From: Microtetraspora fusca
GTDB lineage: Bacteria > Actinomycetota > Actinomycetes > Streptosporangiales > Streptosporangiaceae
DNA length: 64,000 nucleotides
Reading direction: 5' to 3'
NCBI RefSeq assembly: GCF_001570365.1
Contig: NZ_BBYK01000066.1
Coordinates: 47,026-111,025, forward strand
Part shown: positions 35,810 to 43,741 of the stretch, piece after piece
How positions within the stretch are numbered: the first letter of the stretch is position 1
How the letters are laid out: every line of letters starts with the position of its first letter
The notes under the pieces: generated by a model
What the model saw: the letters and a program-made list of their open reading frames with translations, nothing else
The model's database searches: none
Told to the model about the DNA's origin: nothing
Translations under genes and position numbers: made by a program

Positions 35810-35908
35810 GCTCCGGCTCTCCGGTCGCGGGGAGCCGGCGAAAGCGTGAGGGGCGTCCGTCCCGGTCTCACCGACCGGGCGCGGGCGCCCCTTTGTCGTC
35901 GCGGCGAG

Positions 35909-36490
35909 TCAGGGCCTCTCCGGCGGCGCCGGGGAGGTGTGGCGGATGACGAGGGAGGCGTGCACGTCCTCGCCGGTCTCCGTGGCGTACATGTGCGGCA
36001 CGTCGGACACCCAGCTCGCGTGGCCGCCGGCCGGGATGACGATCGGGCTGTCGAGCGGGCCCACCTTGGCGGTCCCGGTGAAGACGGTGAGGAACTCCAC
36101 GGCGCCCAGGGGGTGCGCGGGGGAGACCTGCACCCGGCCCGGCCTGATCTGCAGCCGGTAGAGCTCGGTCGTGACGCGACCGTCCACGAAGGTCTCCAGG
36201 AGTGTCGCGGAGACCGCGTCCCCGTGGACGACCTCCGCCGGGACGGTTCCCCGCGCCGGGTCGGACGACGCGTCGGTGAGCAGGGCCGCGAGGGGCACGT
36301 CGAGCTGGGCGGTGATCGCGTAGAGGGTCTCGACGGTCGGGTTACGGGTGCCGGCCTCCAGCCCGGACAGCGTGGCCTTGCCGACCCCCGCCCGCAGGGC
36401 GAGCTCCGACAGCGAAAGTCCGCGTTCGGCGCGCAACCGCCGGACGCGGCGGCCCACCTCGGCGGCGAAGGCGGCGGAGTTCTCCCTCAT
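35909..36490 (-). CDS. XRE-family regulator with C-terminal cupin domain
   Basis: The 193-residue protein has an N-terminal helix-turn-helix (about 12-65: LSLSELALRAGVGKATLSGLEAGTRNP) and a small beta-barrel cupin domain (about 105-190) that in this class binds a ligand. Such proteins usually repress a divergent transporter gene. Here the divergent gene is benE, with two inverted repeats in the shared promoter. The ATG at 36490 gives the normal N-terminus; the upstream ATG at 36538 would place the N-terminus across the first operator and is less likely. Confidence 0.9.
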   Translation of the reverse strand: MRENSAAFAAEVGRRVRRLRAERGLSLSELALRAGVGKATLSGLEAGTRNPTVETLYAITAQLDVPLAALLTDASSDPARGTVPAEVVHGDAVSATLLETFVDGRVTTELYRLQIRPGRVQVSPAHPLGAVEFLTVFTGTAKVGPLDSPIVIPAGGHASWVSDVPHMYATETGEDVHASLVIRHTSPAPPERP

Positions 36491-36511
36491 GAGCCCAGTA
36501 TCGGGCCCACC

Positions 36512-36529
36512 CGTTCCGTTCTCGGAACG
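36512..36529. promoter_or_regulatory. Operator candidate 1 between the XRE-cupin gene and benE
   Basis: CGTTCCG and CGGAACG form a perfect inverted repeat with a 4-bp spacer, located just upstream of the XRE-cupin start. Confidence 0.65.
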
Positions 36530-36546
36530 CGGCGGCATAAACTTCT

Positions 36547-36562
36547 GTTCCGTATACGGAAC
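36547..36562. promoter_or_regulatory. Operator candidate 2 between the XRE-cupin gene and benE
   Basis: GTTCCGTATACGGAAC is a perfect 16-bp palindrome sharing GTTCCG...CGGAAC with the neighbouring site, 16 bp upstream of the benE ATG. Two related sites in one divergent promoter suggest cooperative binding by the adjacent regulator. Confidence 0.75.
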
Positions 36563-36577
36563 GAACGGAGTTCTGTC

Positions 36578-37900
36578 ATGGGGCGCGTGTTGCAGCCGAT
36601 CCTCGCCGGGGTGGTCCTGGCCGTCGTGGGCTTCGCCAGTTCCTTCGCCGTCGTGCTAGCCGGGCTGCGGGCCGTCGGGGCCGACCAGGCGCAGGCGACG
36701 TCCGGGCTGCTGGCGCTCTGTCTCGCGATGGGGATCCTCGGGATCGTGCTCGGGCTGCGCTACCGGATGCCGATGAGCGTCGCCTGGTCCACGCCGGGCG
36801 CCGCGCTGCTGGCGTCGGTGGGGTCGGACGGCGCCGATCACCGAGCGGACTACCGCGCCGCGCTGGGCGCCTTCGCCGTCACCGGCCTGCTGTTCGTGCT
36901 GGCCGGGCTGTCCGACCGGTTCAGCCGCCTGCTGCACGCCATCCCCGCCCCGCTGGCCGGGGCCATGCTCGCCGGAGTGCTGCTGCCGCTGTGCCTGGCC
37001 CCCGTCCAGGCGGTCGTACGGTTCCCCGGGCCGGCGATACCGATCGTCGTCGCCTGGGCGGTGCTGTTCCGCTTCGCCAGGAGGTGGGCGGTGCCGGGCG
37101 CGCTGGTCGTCGCCGTCGCCGTCATCCTGCTCACCCAGCCCCGGGCGGAGCACGGCGGCGGCCTGTGGCCCGCGGTGACCGTCGAGGCGCCCGCGTTCTC
37201 GGTCGGCGCCGTGGTCGGCATCGCGATCCCGCTGTTCATCGTCACGATGGCGTCCCAGAACGTGGCCGGGATGAGCATGCTCGCGACGTTCGGCTACCAC
37301 CCGAGGCTCCGGCCGATCCTGACCTCGACGGGGCTCGCCACGATCGCCGTGGCCCCCTTCGGCGGGCACGCCGTCAACCTCGCGGCGATCACGACGGCGC
37401 TGGCGGCGGGCCCGGACGCGCATCCCGACCGGGAGCGGCGCTGGATCGCCTCGGTCACCGGCGGGGTCGTCTACATCGTGCTCGGCCTGTCCATCGGCCT
37501 GACCGTCTCGCTGATCGCCGGATCGCCGCCGCTGCTCATCGAGACGGTGGCGGGGCTGGCGCTGCTGGCCACGCTCGGGTCGGCGGTCCAGGCCGCCGTC
37601 GCGGACGAGAGGGAGCGCGACGCGGCGGTGGTCACGTTCGTGGTCACCGCGTCGGGGATCGCTCCCTTCGGCATCGGGGCCGCGTTCTGGGGGCTCGCCG
37701 CCGGCCTGGCCTTCCGCGCCCTGCTGGGCGGGCGGCGGGGCGGTGCGAAGCCCGCGGAAGCGGAACCGTCCGACTCCCCGGCGGCGTCCGCGTCGCACTC
37801 CGCCCCCGCGTCGTCGTCCGCCGCCGGGCCTGTCAGCGGAACATCGTCGTCGGTTTCCTCGGCCGCCGCCGGGGCCGGGCCGTCCGCGGCCGGGACGTGA
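36578..37900 (+). CDS. benE: BenE-family benzoate/H+ symporter-like permease
   Basis: The 440-residue permease has about twelve helices and BenE hallmarks such as WSTPGAALL, PAPLAGAMLAGVLLPLCL and FGGHAVNLAAITTALAAGPDAH. BenE proteins import benzoate or other aromatic acids with protons. No benzoate-catabolic gene is nearby, so the real substrate may differ. A ~50-residue Ser/Ala/Pro-rich tail after residue 390 is not part of the transport fold. The ATG at 36578 follows AACGGAG. Expression is probably controlled by the divergent XRE-cupin regulator. Confidence 0.88.
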   Translation: MGRVLQPILAGVVLAVVGFASSFAVVLAGLRAVGADQAQATSGLLALCLAMGILGIVLGLRYRMPMSVAWSTPGAALLASVGSDGADHRADYRAALGAFAVTGLLFVLAGLSDRFSRLLHAIPAPLAGAMLAGVLLPLCLAPVQAVVRFPGPAIPIVVAWAVLFRFARRWAVPGALVVAVAVILLTQPRAEHGGGLWPAVTVEAPAFSVGAVVGIAIPLFIVTMASQNVAGMSMLATFGYHPRLRPILTSTGLATIAVAPFGGHAVNLAAITTALAAGPDAHPDRERRWIASVTGGVVYIVLGLSIGLTVSLIAGSPPLLIETVAGLALLATLGSAVQAAVADERERDAAVVTFVVTASGIAPFGIGAAFWGLAAGLAFRALLGGRRGGAKPAEAEPSDSPAASASHSAPASSSAAGPVSGTSSSVSSAAAGAGPSAAGT

Positions 37901-37978
37901 CCGGTCGCCCTAATGTCCGGCCTTGACTGCAAAACCTGACATGTCCTGATAATTACTATTTCTTGACCCTTTGCTATA

Positions 37979-38005
37979 CCTAGGTAGGAAATTTCTTTAC
38001 CTAGG
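37979..38005 (+). promoter_or_regulatory. Strong inverted repeat in front of the HNH lipoprotein gene
   Basis: CCTAGGTA (37979-37986) and TACCTAGG (37998-38005) form a perfect 8-bp inverted repeat around an 11-bp spacer containing GAAATTTC, itself a palindrome. It lies 8 bases before the ATG, inside an A/T-rich stretch (37925-38000) unlike its surroundings. It could be an operator or an RNA hairpin touching the ribosome-binding site. Confidence 0.6.
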
Positions 38006-38012
38006 GGTGGAA

Positions 38013-38783
38013 ATGCGGGTACGCGGGTCCAGGGCGATCCTCGGTTTCTCGGTGGTGGCGGCCGTACTGGCGGGATGTGGGCCGCTGGACGTGCCGGACA
38101 TCGGAGTCGAACACCTCGCCAAGAGCGCCTCGCCGAAGGCCGGCGGGAGCGGGCGGGGGGCCAGTCCGCTGGAGAACCCCGACGGGACCCGGCCGGGACT
38201 CGCGCCCATCACGGGGGCGAAGGAGAAGGCGAAGGCCCGCGAGCTCATCGAGCAGGTCGCCACCAAGAAGCGCGGCACCAAGGACGGATACAGCCGGGAC
38301 AAGTTCGGCTCCGCGTGGACCGACAGCGTGGACGACATTCCGTTCGGCCGCAACGGGTGCGACACCCGCAACGACCTCCTCCGCCGGGACGGTCAGAAGC
38401 TGAAATATCGCGAAGGGTCGACCTGCATCCTCATCTCCATGACGCTGGACGACCCCTACACCGGCAAGATGATCGAGTGGCGCAAGGAGAAGGCCTCCGA
38501 GGTCCAGATCGACCACGTCATGCCGCTCTCCTACGACTGGCAGATGGGCGCGTCCCGGTGGAGCGACACCAAGCGCAAGCAGATCGCCAACGACCCGCTC
38601 AACCTGCTGCCCGTGAACGGGTCGATGAACGCGTCGAAGAGCGACTCCGGCCCGGCCGACTGGCTCCCGCCCGTCACCGAGATCCGCTGCTCGTACGCCG
38701 TGCGGTTCGCGCAGGTCGCGCTGAAGTACGCGCTGCCGGTGACCCCCGAGGACAAGACGACCATGCTGGAGCAGTGCGCCTGA
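38013..38783 (+). CDS. HNH endonuclease-family lipoprotein
   Basis: The 256-residue protein has a lipoprotein signal with lipobox LAGC (Cys22). The exported domain carries an HNH/DUF1524-like core: IDHVMPLSYDW (Asp167-His168), then NDPLNLLPVNGSMNASKSD with the expected Asn and Lys residues, and four further cysteines likely paired outside the cell. It is probably a membrane-anchored extracellular nuclease that degrades environmental DNA, though activity is inferred. The ATG at 38013 follows GGGGTGG. Confidence 0.85.
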   Translation: MRVRGSRAILGFSVVAAVLAGCGPLDVPDIGVEHLAKSASPKAGGSGRGASPLENPDGTRPGLAPITGAKEKAKARELIEQVATKKRGTKDGYSRDKFGSAWTDSVDDIPFGRNGCDTRNDLLRRDGQKLKYREGSTCILISMTLDDPYTGKMIEWRKEKASEVQIDHVMPLSYDWQMGASRWSDTKRKQIANDPLNLLPVNGSMNASKSDSGPADWLPPVTEIRCSYAVRFAQVALKYALPVTPEDKTTMLEQCA

Positions 38784-38792
38784 CGAGGTGAT

Positions 38793-38847
38793 CGCCTGAT
38801 CGAGGGCGCGCTCCTATGGCCGTGGGGAGCGGGCCCTCGATCAGGCG
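38793..38847. terminator. Very long hairpin between convergent genes
   Basis: CGCCTGATCGAGGGC followed by GCGCTCC pairs with GGAGCG and then GGCCCTCGATCAGGCG on the other side of an ~10-nt loop, a stem of about 20 bp. It lies between the HNH lipoprotein stop and the converging stop of the CU044_5270 gene, consistent with a shared terminator. No clear T-run follows. Confidence 0.7.
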
Positions 38848-38866
38848 CGCGGCGGAAAGCCGGAGA

Positions 38867-39925
38867 TCAGCCGCAGCGCACGTACGGGTCGTCGACCTCG
38901 GGCGCCGTGTCCTCGACCGAGACCGTCAGCTGGGCCGTGGAGGCGACCAGGCTGCCGAGTGGCGCCTTGGCCTCCTTCTCGTCCACCACGATGCCGCGCT
39001 CGCCCAGCAGCTCGTACGTCTCGGGGTGGAAGACGATGTCCTCGCGGACGCCGGCCGACTCGCGCCCGACGCCGATGCCCTTGCGTCCGGCCGCGTCCTC
39101 GGCGTCCTCGGTGACGGTGACGCCGGGGATCGTCGCCGCCGCCTTGAACAGCGCGGCGCGCTGCGCGGCGGGCATGTACGTCTCCCTGAGCAGGTCGCCC
39201 ACGGCCGTCCAGGCGGCGGCGTCCGCCGGCCGGTCACCGTGCTCCCTGGAGTACAGGTAGGCGCGCATGCCCTCGGCGTCCTCCGGCAGCTTCTTCAGGC
39301 TGGTGTACGCGGTGTCGGAGACGCGGCCACAGGTGGGCAACTTGTTCCACTCGGTGCCCGGCTTCTCCTCGTTCGCCTCCTTGGGAAGCGGCCAACCGGG
39401 GTAGGCGCGTGGCGCCAGACGCTCGATCTTGAGCGCGCCGTCCCTCGTGCCGTCCGCCGAGAGCCAGATCGCCCGCTTGGTCCGGTAGAGGTAGCGGTTC
39501 TCGCCCACTTGATCGCCGTTCTCGGCTTTCAGGCTTACCTGGAAGGCCCCGTACATCGTCTCGGACGTGACCTTGATGAACTGGTCGTCGCGCGGATGCA
39601 GGTCGGTCACCGCGTCGGCGGCCCGGCCGAGCACCTCCTCCGCCGACATCTTCGCGATCTTCGGCAGGGTGACCGGGGCCTGCCCGCCGACGCTCGCCGT
39701 GCTCACCGAGCCTGGCCCGGCGTCCCTCGTGCCGGGAACGAGCGTGCCGATCGCGACGACGCTCGCCGCCGCGACCGCGAGCGCCCCGGCGAGCGCGATG
39801 CCGTACGGCCGCCGCCGGCGTGGGGCCGGGCCGGTCAGGGCGCGCCGCGCGGCGAGCCTGGCCTCCCGCGAGTACGGCGCGGCCTCCGGACGGGCCTGCC
39901 GGACCATCTCGATTTCGTCGTTCAT
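38867..39925 (-). CDS. CU044_5270-family membrane protein
   Basis: The 352-residue protein has a short N-terminal cytoplasmic part, one transmembrane helix (about 41-63) and a large exterior domain (SAEEVLGRAADAV ... RYLYRTKRAIWLSADG). This is the layout of the actinobacterial CU044_5270 family, which is usually encoded directly after a SigE-type sigma factor. The start overlaps the sigma-factor stop by four bases (39922-39925), so the two are translated together. A membrane-bound modulator of the sigma factor is the likely role, by context. Confidence 0.87.
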   Translation of the reverse strand: MNDEIEMVRQARPEAAPYSREARLAARRALTGPAPRRRRPYGIALAGALAVAAASVVAIGTLVPGTRDAGPGSVSTASVGGQAPVTLPKIAKMSAEEVLGRAADAVTDLHPRDDQFIKVTSETMYGAFQVSLKAENGDQVGENRYLYRTKRAIWLSADGTRDGALKIERLAPRAYPGWPLPKEANEEKPGTEWNKLPTCGRVSDTAYTSLKKLPEDAEGMRAYLYSREHGDRPADAAAWTAVGDLLRETYMPAAQRAALFKAAATIPGVTVTEDAEDAAGRKGIGVGRESAGVREDIVFHPETYELLGERGIVVDEKEAKAPLGSLVASTAQLTVSVEDTAPEVDDPYVRCG

Positions 39926-40554
39926 GCGGTTGGCTCCTCGGGAAGGTGAAGGTGGCGGCGGAGCTTCGCCCTGATCCGGTGCAACCGGGAGCGGACCGTG
40001 CCGACAGGGATCTTGAGGGCCTCGGCGGTCTCCTCATAGGTGAGGTCGGCCCAGGCGACGAGCAGGAGCAGGTCCCGCTCGGCCGCGGACAGCCGCGCCA
40101 GGGCGGCGGCGAGCGCGGGCCGCATGGCGGCGGCGCTCACGCGTTCGGCGCTGCGCTCCTCCTCGTGGAGGGCGGCCCCGGGCCCGTCCGCACCGCCCGC
40201 GGCTTTGGCCAGCGACTTGAGCCGGCGCGTCTCGGAGCGGCGATGCCCGGAGATCAGCTTGCCCGCGATGCCGTACAGCCAGGGCCGGGCGTCCGGCCGG
40301 GTCAGGTCGTACTTGTGCCGCTTGCGGAAGGCGACGAGGAAGGTCTCCGCGGTCACGTCGTCGGCCTGACCGAGTTCGGGGCCGAGACGGCGGGAGACGT
40401 AGGCGTGGATCTCGTCCGCGTACCGGTCGAACACGCCGGAGAACTCCTCCGGCCTCTCCAGGGAGGCGCGGATCAGCCCGGCGTCCGTCGGACCGTCCGG
40501 CTCAGCCGGGTCGCCGGCCGGCAGGTCCAGACGCGGAGCCGTCGAACTCACCAC
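39922..40554 (-). CDS. ECF RNA polymerase sigma factor (SigE type)
   Basis: The 210-residue sigma factor has region 2 (about 40-105: FDRYADEIHAYVSRRLG ... DVTAETFLVAFRKRH) and region 4 (about 145-200: LSAAERDLLLLVAWADLTYEETAEAL, VGTVRSRLHRIRAKLRR). It directs RNA polymerase to stress-type promoters. A GTG start at 40554 or 40551 is likely. It is overlapped by the CU044_5270 gene. Confidence 0.93.
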   Translation of the reverse strand: MVSSTAPRLDLPAGDPAEPDGPTDAGLIRASLERPEEFSGVFDRYADEIHAYVSRRLGPELGQADDVTAETFLVAFRKRHKYDLTRPDARPWLYGIAGKLISGHRRSETRRLKSLAKAAGGADGPGAALHEEERSAERVSAAAMRPALAAALARLSAAERDLLLLVAWADLTYEETAEALKIPVGTVRSRLHRIRAKLRRHLHLPEEPTA

Positions 40555-40714
40555 CCGCTCCGCCTGTCCGCCAAGGAGGGCGTGAGGGGTGGACTTCCGG
40601 TTTCTATCGGCATGGGGAGGATGGGTCCTTCCAGGGATGGGCGGGCGCGGACGCGCCCTTCACCCTGTCCTCCGCCGCTCGCGCGGATCGAGTTCCATGC
40701 CGTCCTGTCTCGGG

Positions 40715-41386
40715 TCAGCCGGTCTCGGTGATCAGGAACCCGTTGTGGTCCCTGGCGACGCCTCCGCCACGGGCGGCGATGGTCAGGGCGACCCGGCGGG
40801 CCGTCTCGGCGAGGCCCGGACCGTGCACGCCGTCGTCCACGCAGACGGAGTAGCCGACCTCGTCCTCGTCCTCCTCCACGACGATCTCGATCGGGCTCCC
40901 GCCGCAGCTCAGCACGGTGACCCCCCCGGCCATGGCGCGGGCGGTCAGGCCGGGCAGCTCTTCGGCGAGCGACGCGATCAGCTCGGCGATGGGGACGGGC
41001 CGCCCGCCGGTGACCTCGGCCAGGTCGGCCGGGGGTTCCGGCCCACGCGGGTGCACCGTGCCGTTCAGCCGCTCGGCCAGGCCGGCCGCCAGGGCCATGG
41101 GCCGGTCGTACTCGCCGCCCTCCTCGTCGTCGATGTTGCCCGCGACGTAGGCGGTCTGCCACCCGGCCGGGATCCCCGCCTTCGTCGCCAGCTCCGGAGT
41201 CACCGTGATCGGGCCCTGCAACCGGACATTGCCGCCCACCCGCAGGCCGTCGCCGTACGGCCGGGCGTCCGAAGCGTGCAGCTGTACGACCTCCAGCACG
41301 GCCGCCGGGTCGGGCACGTACGGCAGGAGCAGCGTCGGCCCCTTGCGCAGCCGCCGCGCCAGGAAGAAGTCGGAGAAGAATGCCAT
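40715..41386 (-). CDS. Hypothetical protein
   Basis: The 223-residue frame starts MAFFSDFFLARRLRKG, with the start ATG at 41386. The composition is protein-like, with a run of acidic residues near 180 (IVVEEDEDEVG) and no signal peptide or transmembrane helix, so a cytoplasmic location is likely. I recognise no family. It lies at the downstream end of the minus-strand C2-carbon cluster but is separated from DUF2277 by 91 bp. Confidence 0.65.
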   Translation of the reverse strand: MAFFSDFFLARRLRKGPTLLLPYVPDPAAVLEVVQLHASDARPYGDGLRVGGNVRLQGPITVTPELATKAGIPAGWQTAYVAGNIDDEEGGEYDRPMALAAGLAERLNGTVHPRGPEPPADLAEVTGGRPVPIAELIASLAEELPGLTARAMAGGVTVLSCGGSPIEIVVEEDEDEVGYSVCVDDGVHGPGLAETARRVALTIAARGGGVARDHNGFLITETG

Positions 41387-41477
41387 GTCGCCAAGTGTCG
41401 GGAGCGTGACTTGGGCCTCGCTTGCACGTTGCCTGCGGGGCGGCTCTCCCGCCGCTCGCCGGGCCGTGACCGTGAGC

Positions 41478-41693
41478 CTAGGACCGCGCCCCGCGGACCT
41501 CGATCGAGGCGAGCAGGTCGGCGCTGACCCGCGTGATCTCCTCGACGGCCCGCTCGAACGCGGCGGCGTTGTGCGCGGCCGGGGCACGGAACCCCGAGAT
41601 CTTTCTGACGTACTGCAGCGCGGCGGCCCGGATGTCGTCGTCGGTCACGTCGTCCGTGAAGGGCGGGCGCAGGGTCTTGATGCTTCGGCACAT
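41478..41693 (-). CDS. DUF2277 family protein
   Basis: The 71-residue protein begins MCRSIKTLRPPFTDDVTDDDIRAAALQYVRKISGFRAP, the DUF2277 signature. The family is widespread and uncharacterised. It starts 48 bp after the IclR gene on the same strand and may be a downstream member of that operon. Confidence 0.9.
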   Translation of the reverse strand: MCRSIKTLRPPFTDDVTDDDIRAAALQYVRKISGFRAPAAHNAAAFERAVEEITRVSADLLASIEVRGARS

Positions 41694-41740
41694 GCGCCCA
41701 TCCTCCTCGTTCTCGCGCCGCCCGGCACCCCGGGGAGCTC

Positions 41741-42475
41741 TCAGCCGCCGAAGACGGAGACGCCGAAGTCGTCCGCCACCGCGCGTAGGGAGGCGGCCAG
41801 CTCCTCGCGGTCGTGCGCGTCGATCCGCTCGGCCGGCCCGGACACCGACATCGCCGCCAGCACCCGGCCGCCGCTGTACACCGGAACCGCCAGGCAGTGG
41901 ACGCCGCTCTCCTCCTCGCCCAGGTCCAGCGCGTACCCGCGCTCGCGGACCCGGCCGATCTCGGCGAGCAACTCGTCCGTCTCGACGATCGTCCGGTCGG
42001 TACGGCGCGGCAGGCCGGTACGCCCGAGGACGGCCCCGGCGTCCGGCCGGTCGGCCAGCAGCACCTTGCCCACCGCCGTGCTGTGCGGAAGCACCCGCCG
42101 CCCGACCTCGGCGAACATCCGCAGCCGGCGCGGCGACGGCACCTGCGCCACGTAGACCACGAAGTCGCCCTCCAGCACCGCCATGTTGGCGGTCTCGCCG
42201 GACAGCTCGACCATCTTCGCGAGGTACGGCTCGGCCCACGCGGCGACCATCCGCTCCGCCGCGCCGCCGATCCGCAGCAGCGCGCCGCCGAGGGCGTACC
42301 TGCGGTCGGTCTCCTGCCGGACGTAGCCGCGCGCGAGCAGCGTCTGCAGCAGCCGGTGGATCGTGCCGTACGGCAGGCCGGTCCGGGCGGCGATCTCCGA
42401 CAGCCCGGCCGCGCCCCCCTGGCCGGCCAGGGCCTCCAGCACGTCGAGCGCCCGCTCGACGCTCTGCACGCTCAC
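41741..42475 (-). CDS. IclR-family transcriptional regulator
   Basis: The 244-residue protein has an N-terminal winged helix (about 1-75: GLSEIAARTGLPYGTIHRLLQTL) and a C-terminal effector domain (about 80-240) typical of IclR proteins that respond to small carboxylates such as glyoxylate. The GTG at 42475 has GAGGA about nine bases upstream. It follows glcF by 22 bp, so it is the last regulator gene of the glcDEF operon and is the best candidate to act on the sites before glcD and aceB. Confidence 0.92.
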   Translation of the reverse strand: MSVQSVERALDVLEALAGQGGAAGLSEIAARTGLPYGTIHRLLQTLLARGYVRQETDRRYALGGALLRIGGAAERMVAAWAEPYLAKMVELSGETANMAVLEGDFVVYVAQVPSPRRLRMFAEVGRRVLPHSTAVGKVLLADRPDAGAVLGRTGLPRRTDRTIVETDELLAEIGRVRERGYALDLGEEESGVHCLAVPVYSGGRVLAAMSVSGPAERIDAHDREELAASLRAVADDFGVSVFGG

Positions 42476-42497
42476 GGATGCACCGTCCTCATCCCGC

Positions 42498-43739
42498 TCA
42501 TCGGCCTCCCAGCGCCCGGGCGCCGAGCCCGCGCAGGCTCGCATCGAGCACCTCGGCGGTGTGCGCCACCCTCATCTCGCCCTCTCCCGACCTGCGCATC
42601 GCGGCCGCGATCTGCATGGAACAGCCGGGGTTCGCGGAGACCAGCACGTCGGCGCGGGTGGCCAGGACGTGCCGGGCCTTGCGGTCGCCCAACTCTCGGG
42701 CGGGCCCCGGCTGGAAAAGGTTATATGTCCCCGCCGACCCGCAGCAGACGGCCGACTCCGCGATCTCCCGCAGTTCCAGGCCGGGGATCGCGCGCAGCAG
42801 CTCACGGGGCTGGGAGCGCACTCCTTGGGCGTGCGCCAGATGGCACGCGTCGTGGTACGCCACGGTGACCGGAAGGGGATGGCGGGGCGCCACCGGTCCC
42901 AGCTCGACCAGGTATTCGGCGAGGTCGCGCACCCGCAGCGCCGCGGCCCGCTCCGCCCAGCCTCCGGGCTCGTCCTTGAGCACCTCGGCGTACTCCTTCA
43001 TGCTCGACCCGCAGCCGGCCACGTTCACGACAACGGCCTCAACGCCGGCCCGCTCGAACGTCTCGATCGTGGCCTTGGCGAACCGGCGGGCGTCCCGGCC
43101 CGAGTGCAGTGACAGCGCGCCGCAGCATCCCTGCCGCGGAGGGATCACCACGTCACAGCCCTCCAGCGCGAGCACGCGCGCCGTCGCCGCGTTGACCTGG
43201 GGGAAGAACTGGCTCTGCACGCATCCGACGAGCATGCCCACGGTCGCTCTGCGCCGTCCGACGGCGTGGACGCGCGGCGGCAGCCGTACCGGCCGGGCGG
43301 GCGGCGGGACGAGCTCGGCCATGGCGCCCAGGGAGGGATGCACCCGTTCTAGCAACGGCCGCAGCCGGGTGGCCAGCCGCATCGGCAGGCGCAGCGCGCG
43401 CAGCCGCCGCCGGTAGGGGAACAGCGCGAAGACCAGCTCCCTGATCGCGCGCTCCTCGGGGGCGCGGACGTGCTCCCGCTCCACCACGGCCCGGGTCTGC
43501 TCGATGAGCCGGTCGTACCGCACGCCGGACGGGCAGGCGGTCACGCAGGCCATGCAGCCGAGGCAGGCGTCGAAGTGGCCCGCCATCTCCGGGGTGACCG
43601 GGGTGCCCTCGACGTGTTGCGACATGAGGTGGATCCGGCCGCGCGGCGAGTCCATCTCCTCGCCCCACAGCACGTACGTCGGGCAGGTGGGCAGGCAGAA
43701 CCCGCAGTGCACGCAGTCTTTGATCAGCTCGGGGTCCAT
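42498..43739 (-). CDS. glcF: Glycolate oxidase iron-sulfur subunit
   Basis: The 413-residue protein has two 4Fe-4S ferredoxin motifs near the N-terminus: Cys9-x2-Cys12-x2-Cys15-x3-Cys19 and Cys59-x2-Cys62-x2-Cys65-x3-Cys69. Two CCG-type cysteine domains follow (GCVQSQFF ... QGCCG and CCGSAGTY). This is the GlcF layout: it passes electrons from the GlcD/GlcE flavin to the quinone pool at the membrane. The ATG lies two bases after the glcE stop. Confidence 0.94.
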   Translation of the reverse strand: MDPELIKDCVHCGFCLPTCPTYVLWGEEMDSPRGRIHLMSQHVEGTPVTPEMAGHFDACLGCMACVTACPSGVRYDRLIEQTRAVVEREHVRAPEERAIRELVFALFPYRRRLRALRLPMRLATRLRPLLERVHPSLGAMAELVPPPARPVRLPPRVHAVGRRRATVGMLVGCVQSQFFPQVNAATARVLALEGCDVVIPPRQGCCGALSLHSGRDARRFAKATIETFERAGVEAVVVNVAGCGSSMKEYAEVLKDEPGGWAERAAALRVRDLAEYLVELGPVAPRHPLPVTVAYHDACHLAHAQGVRSQPRELLRAIPGLELREIAESAVCCGSAGTYNLFQPGPARELGDRKARHVLATRADVLVSANPGCSMQIAAAMRRSGEGEMRVAHTAEVLDASLRGLGARALGGR

Positions 43740-43741
43740 GG

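Noticed and set aside
36491..36538. Upstream ATG start for the XRE-cupin regulator
   Set aside because: It adds 16 low-complexity residues and would place the start inside the operator; the ATG at 36490 gives the normal N-terminus.
37979..38005. IdeR/DmdR iron box
   Set aside because: The TAGGT...ACCTA ends fit, but the spacing is six bases too long and the central AGGCT core is missing.
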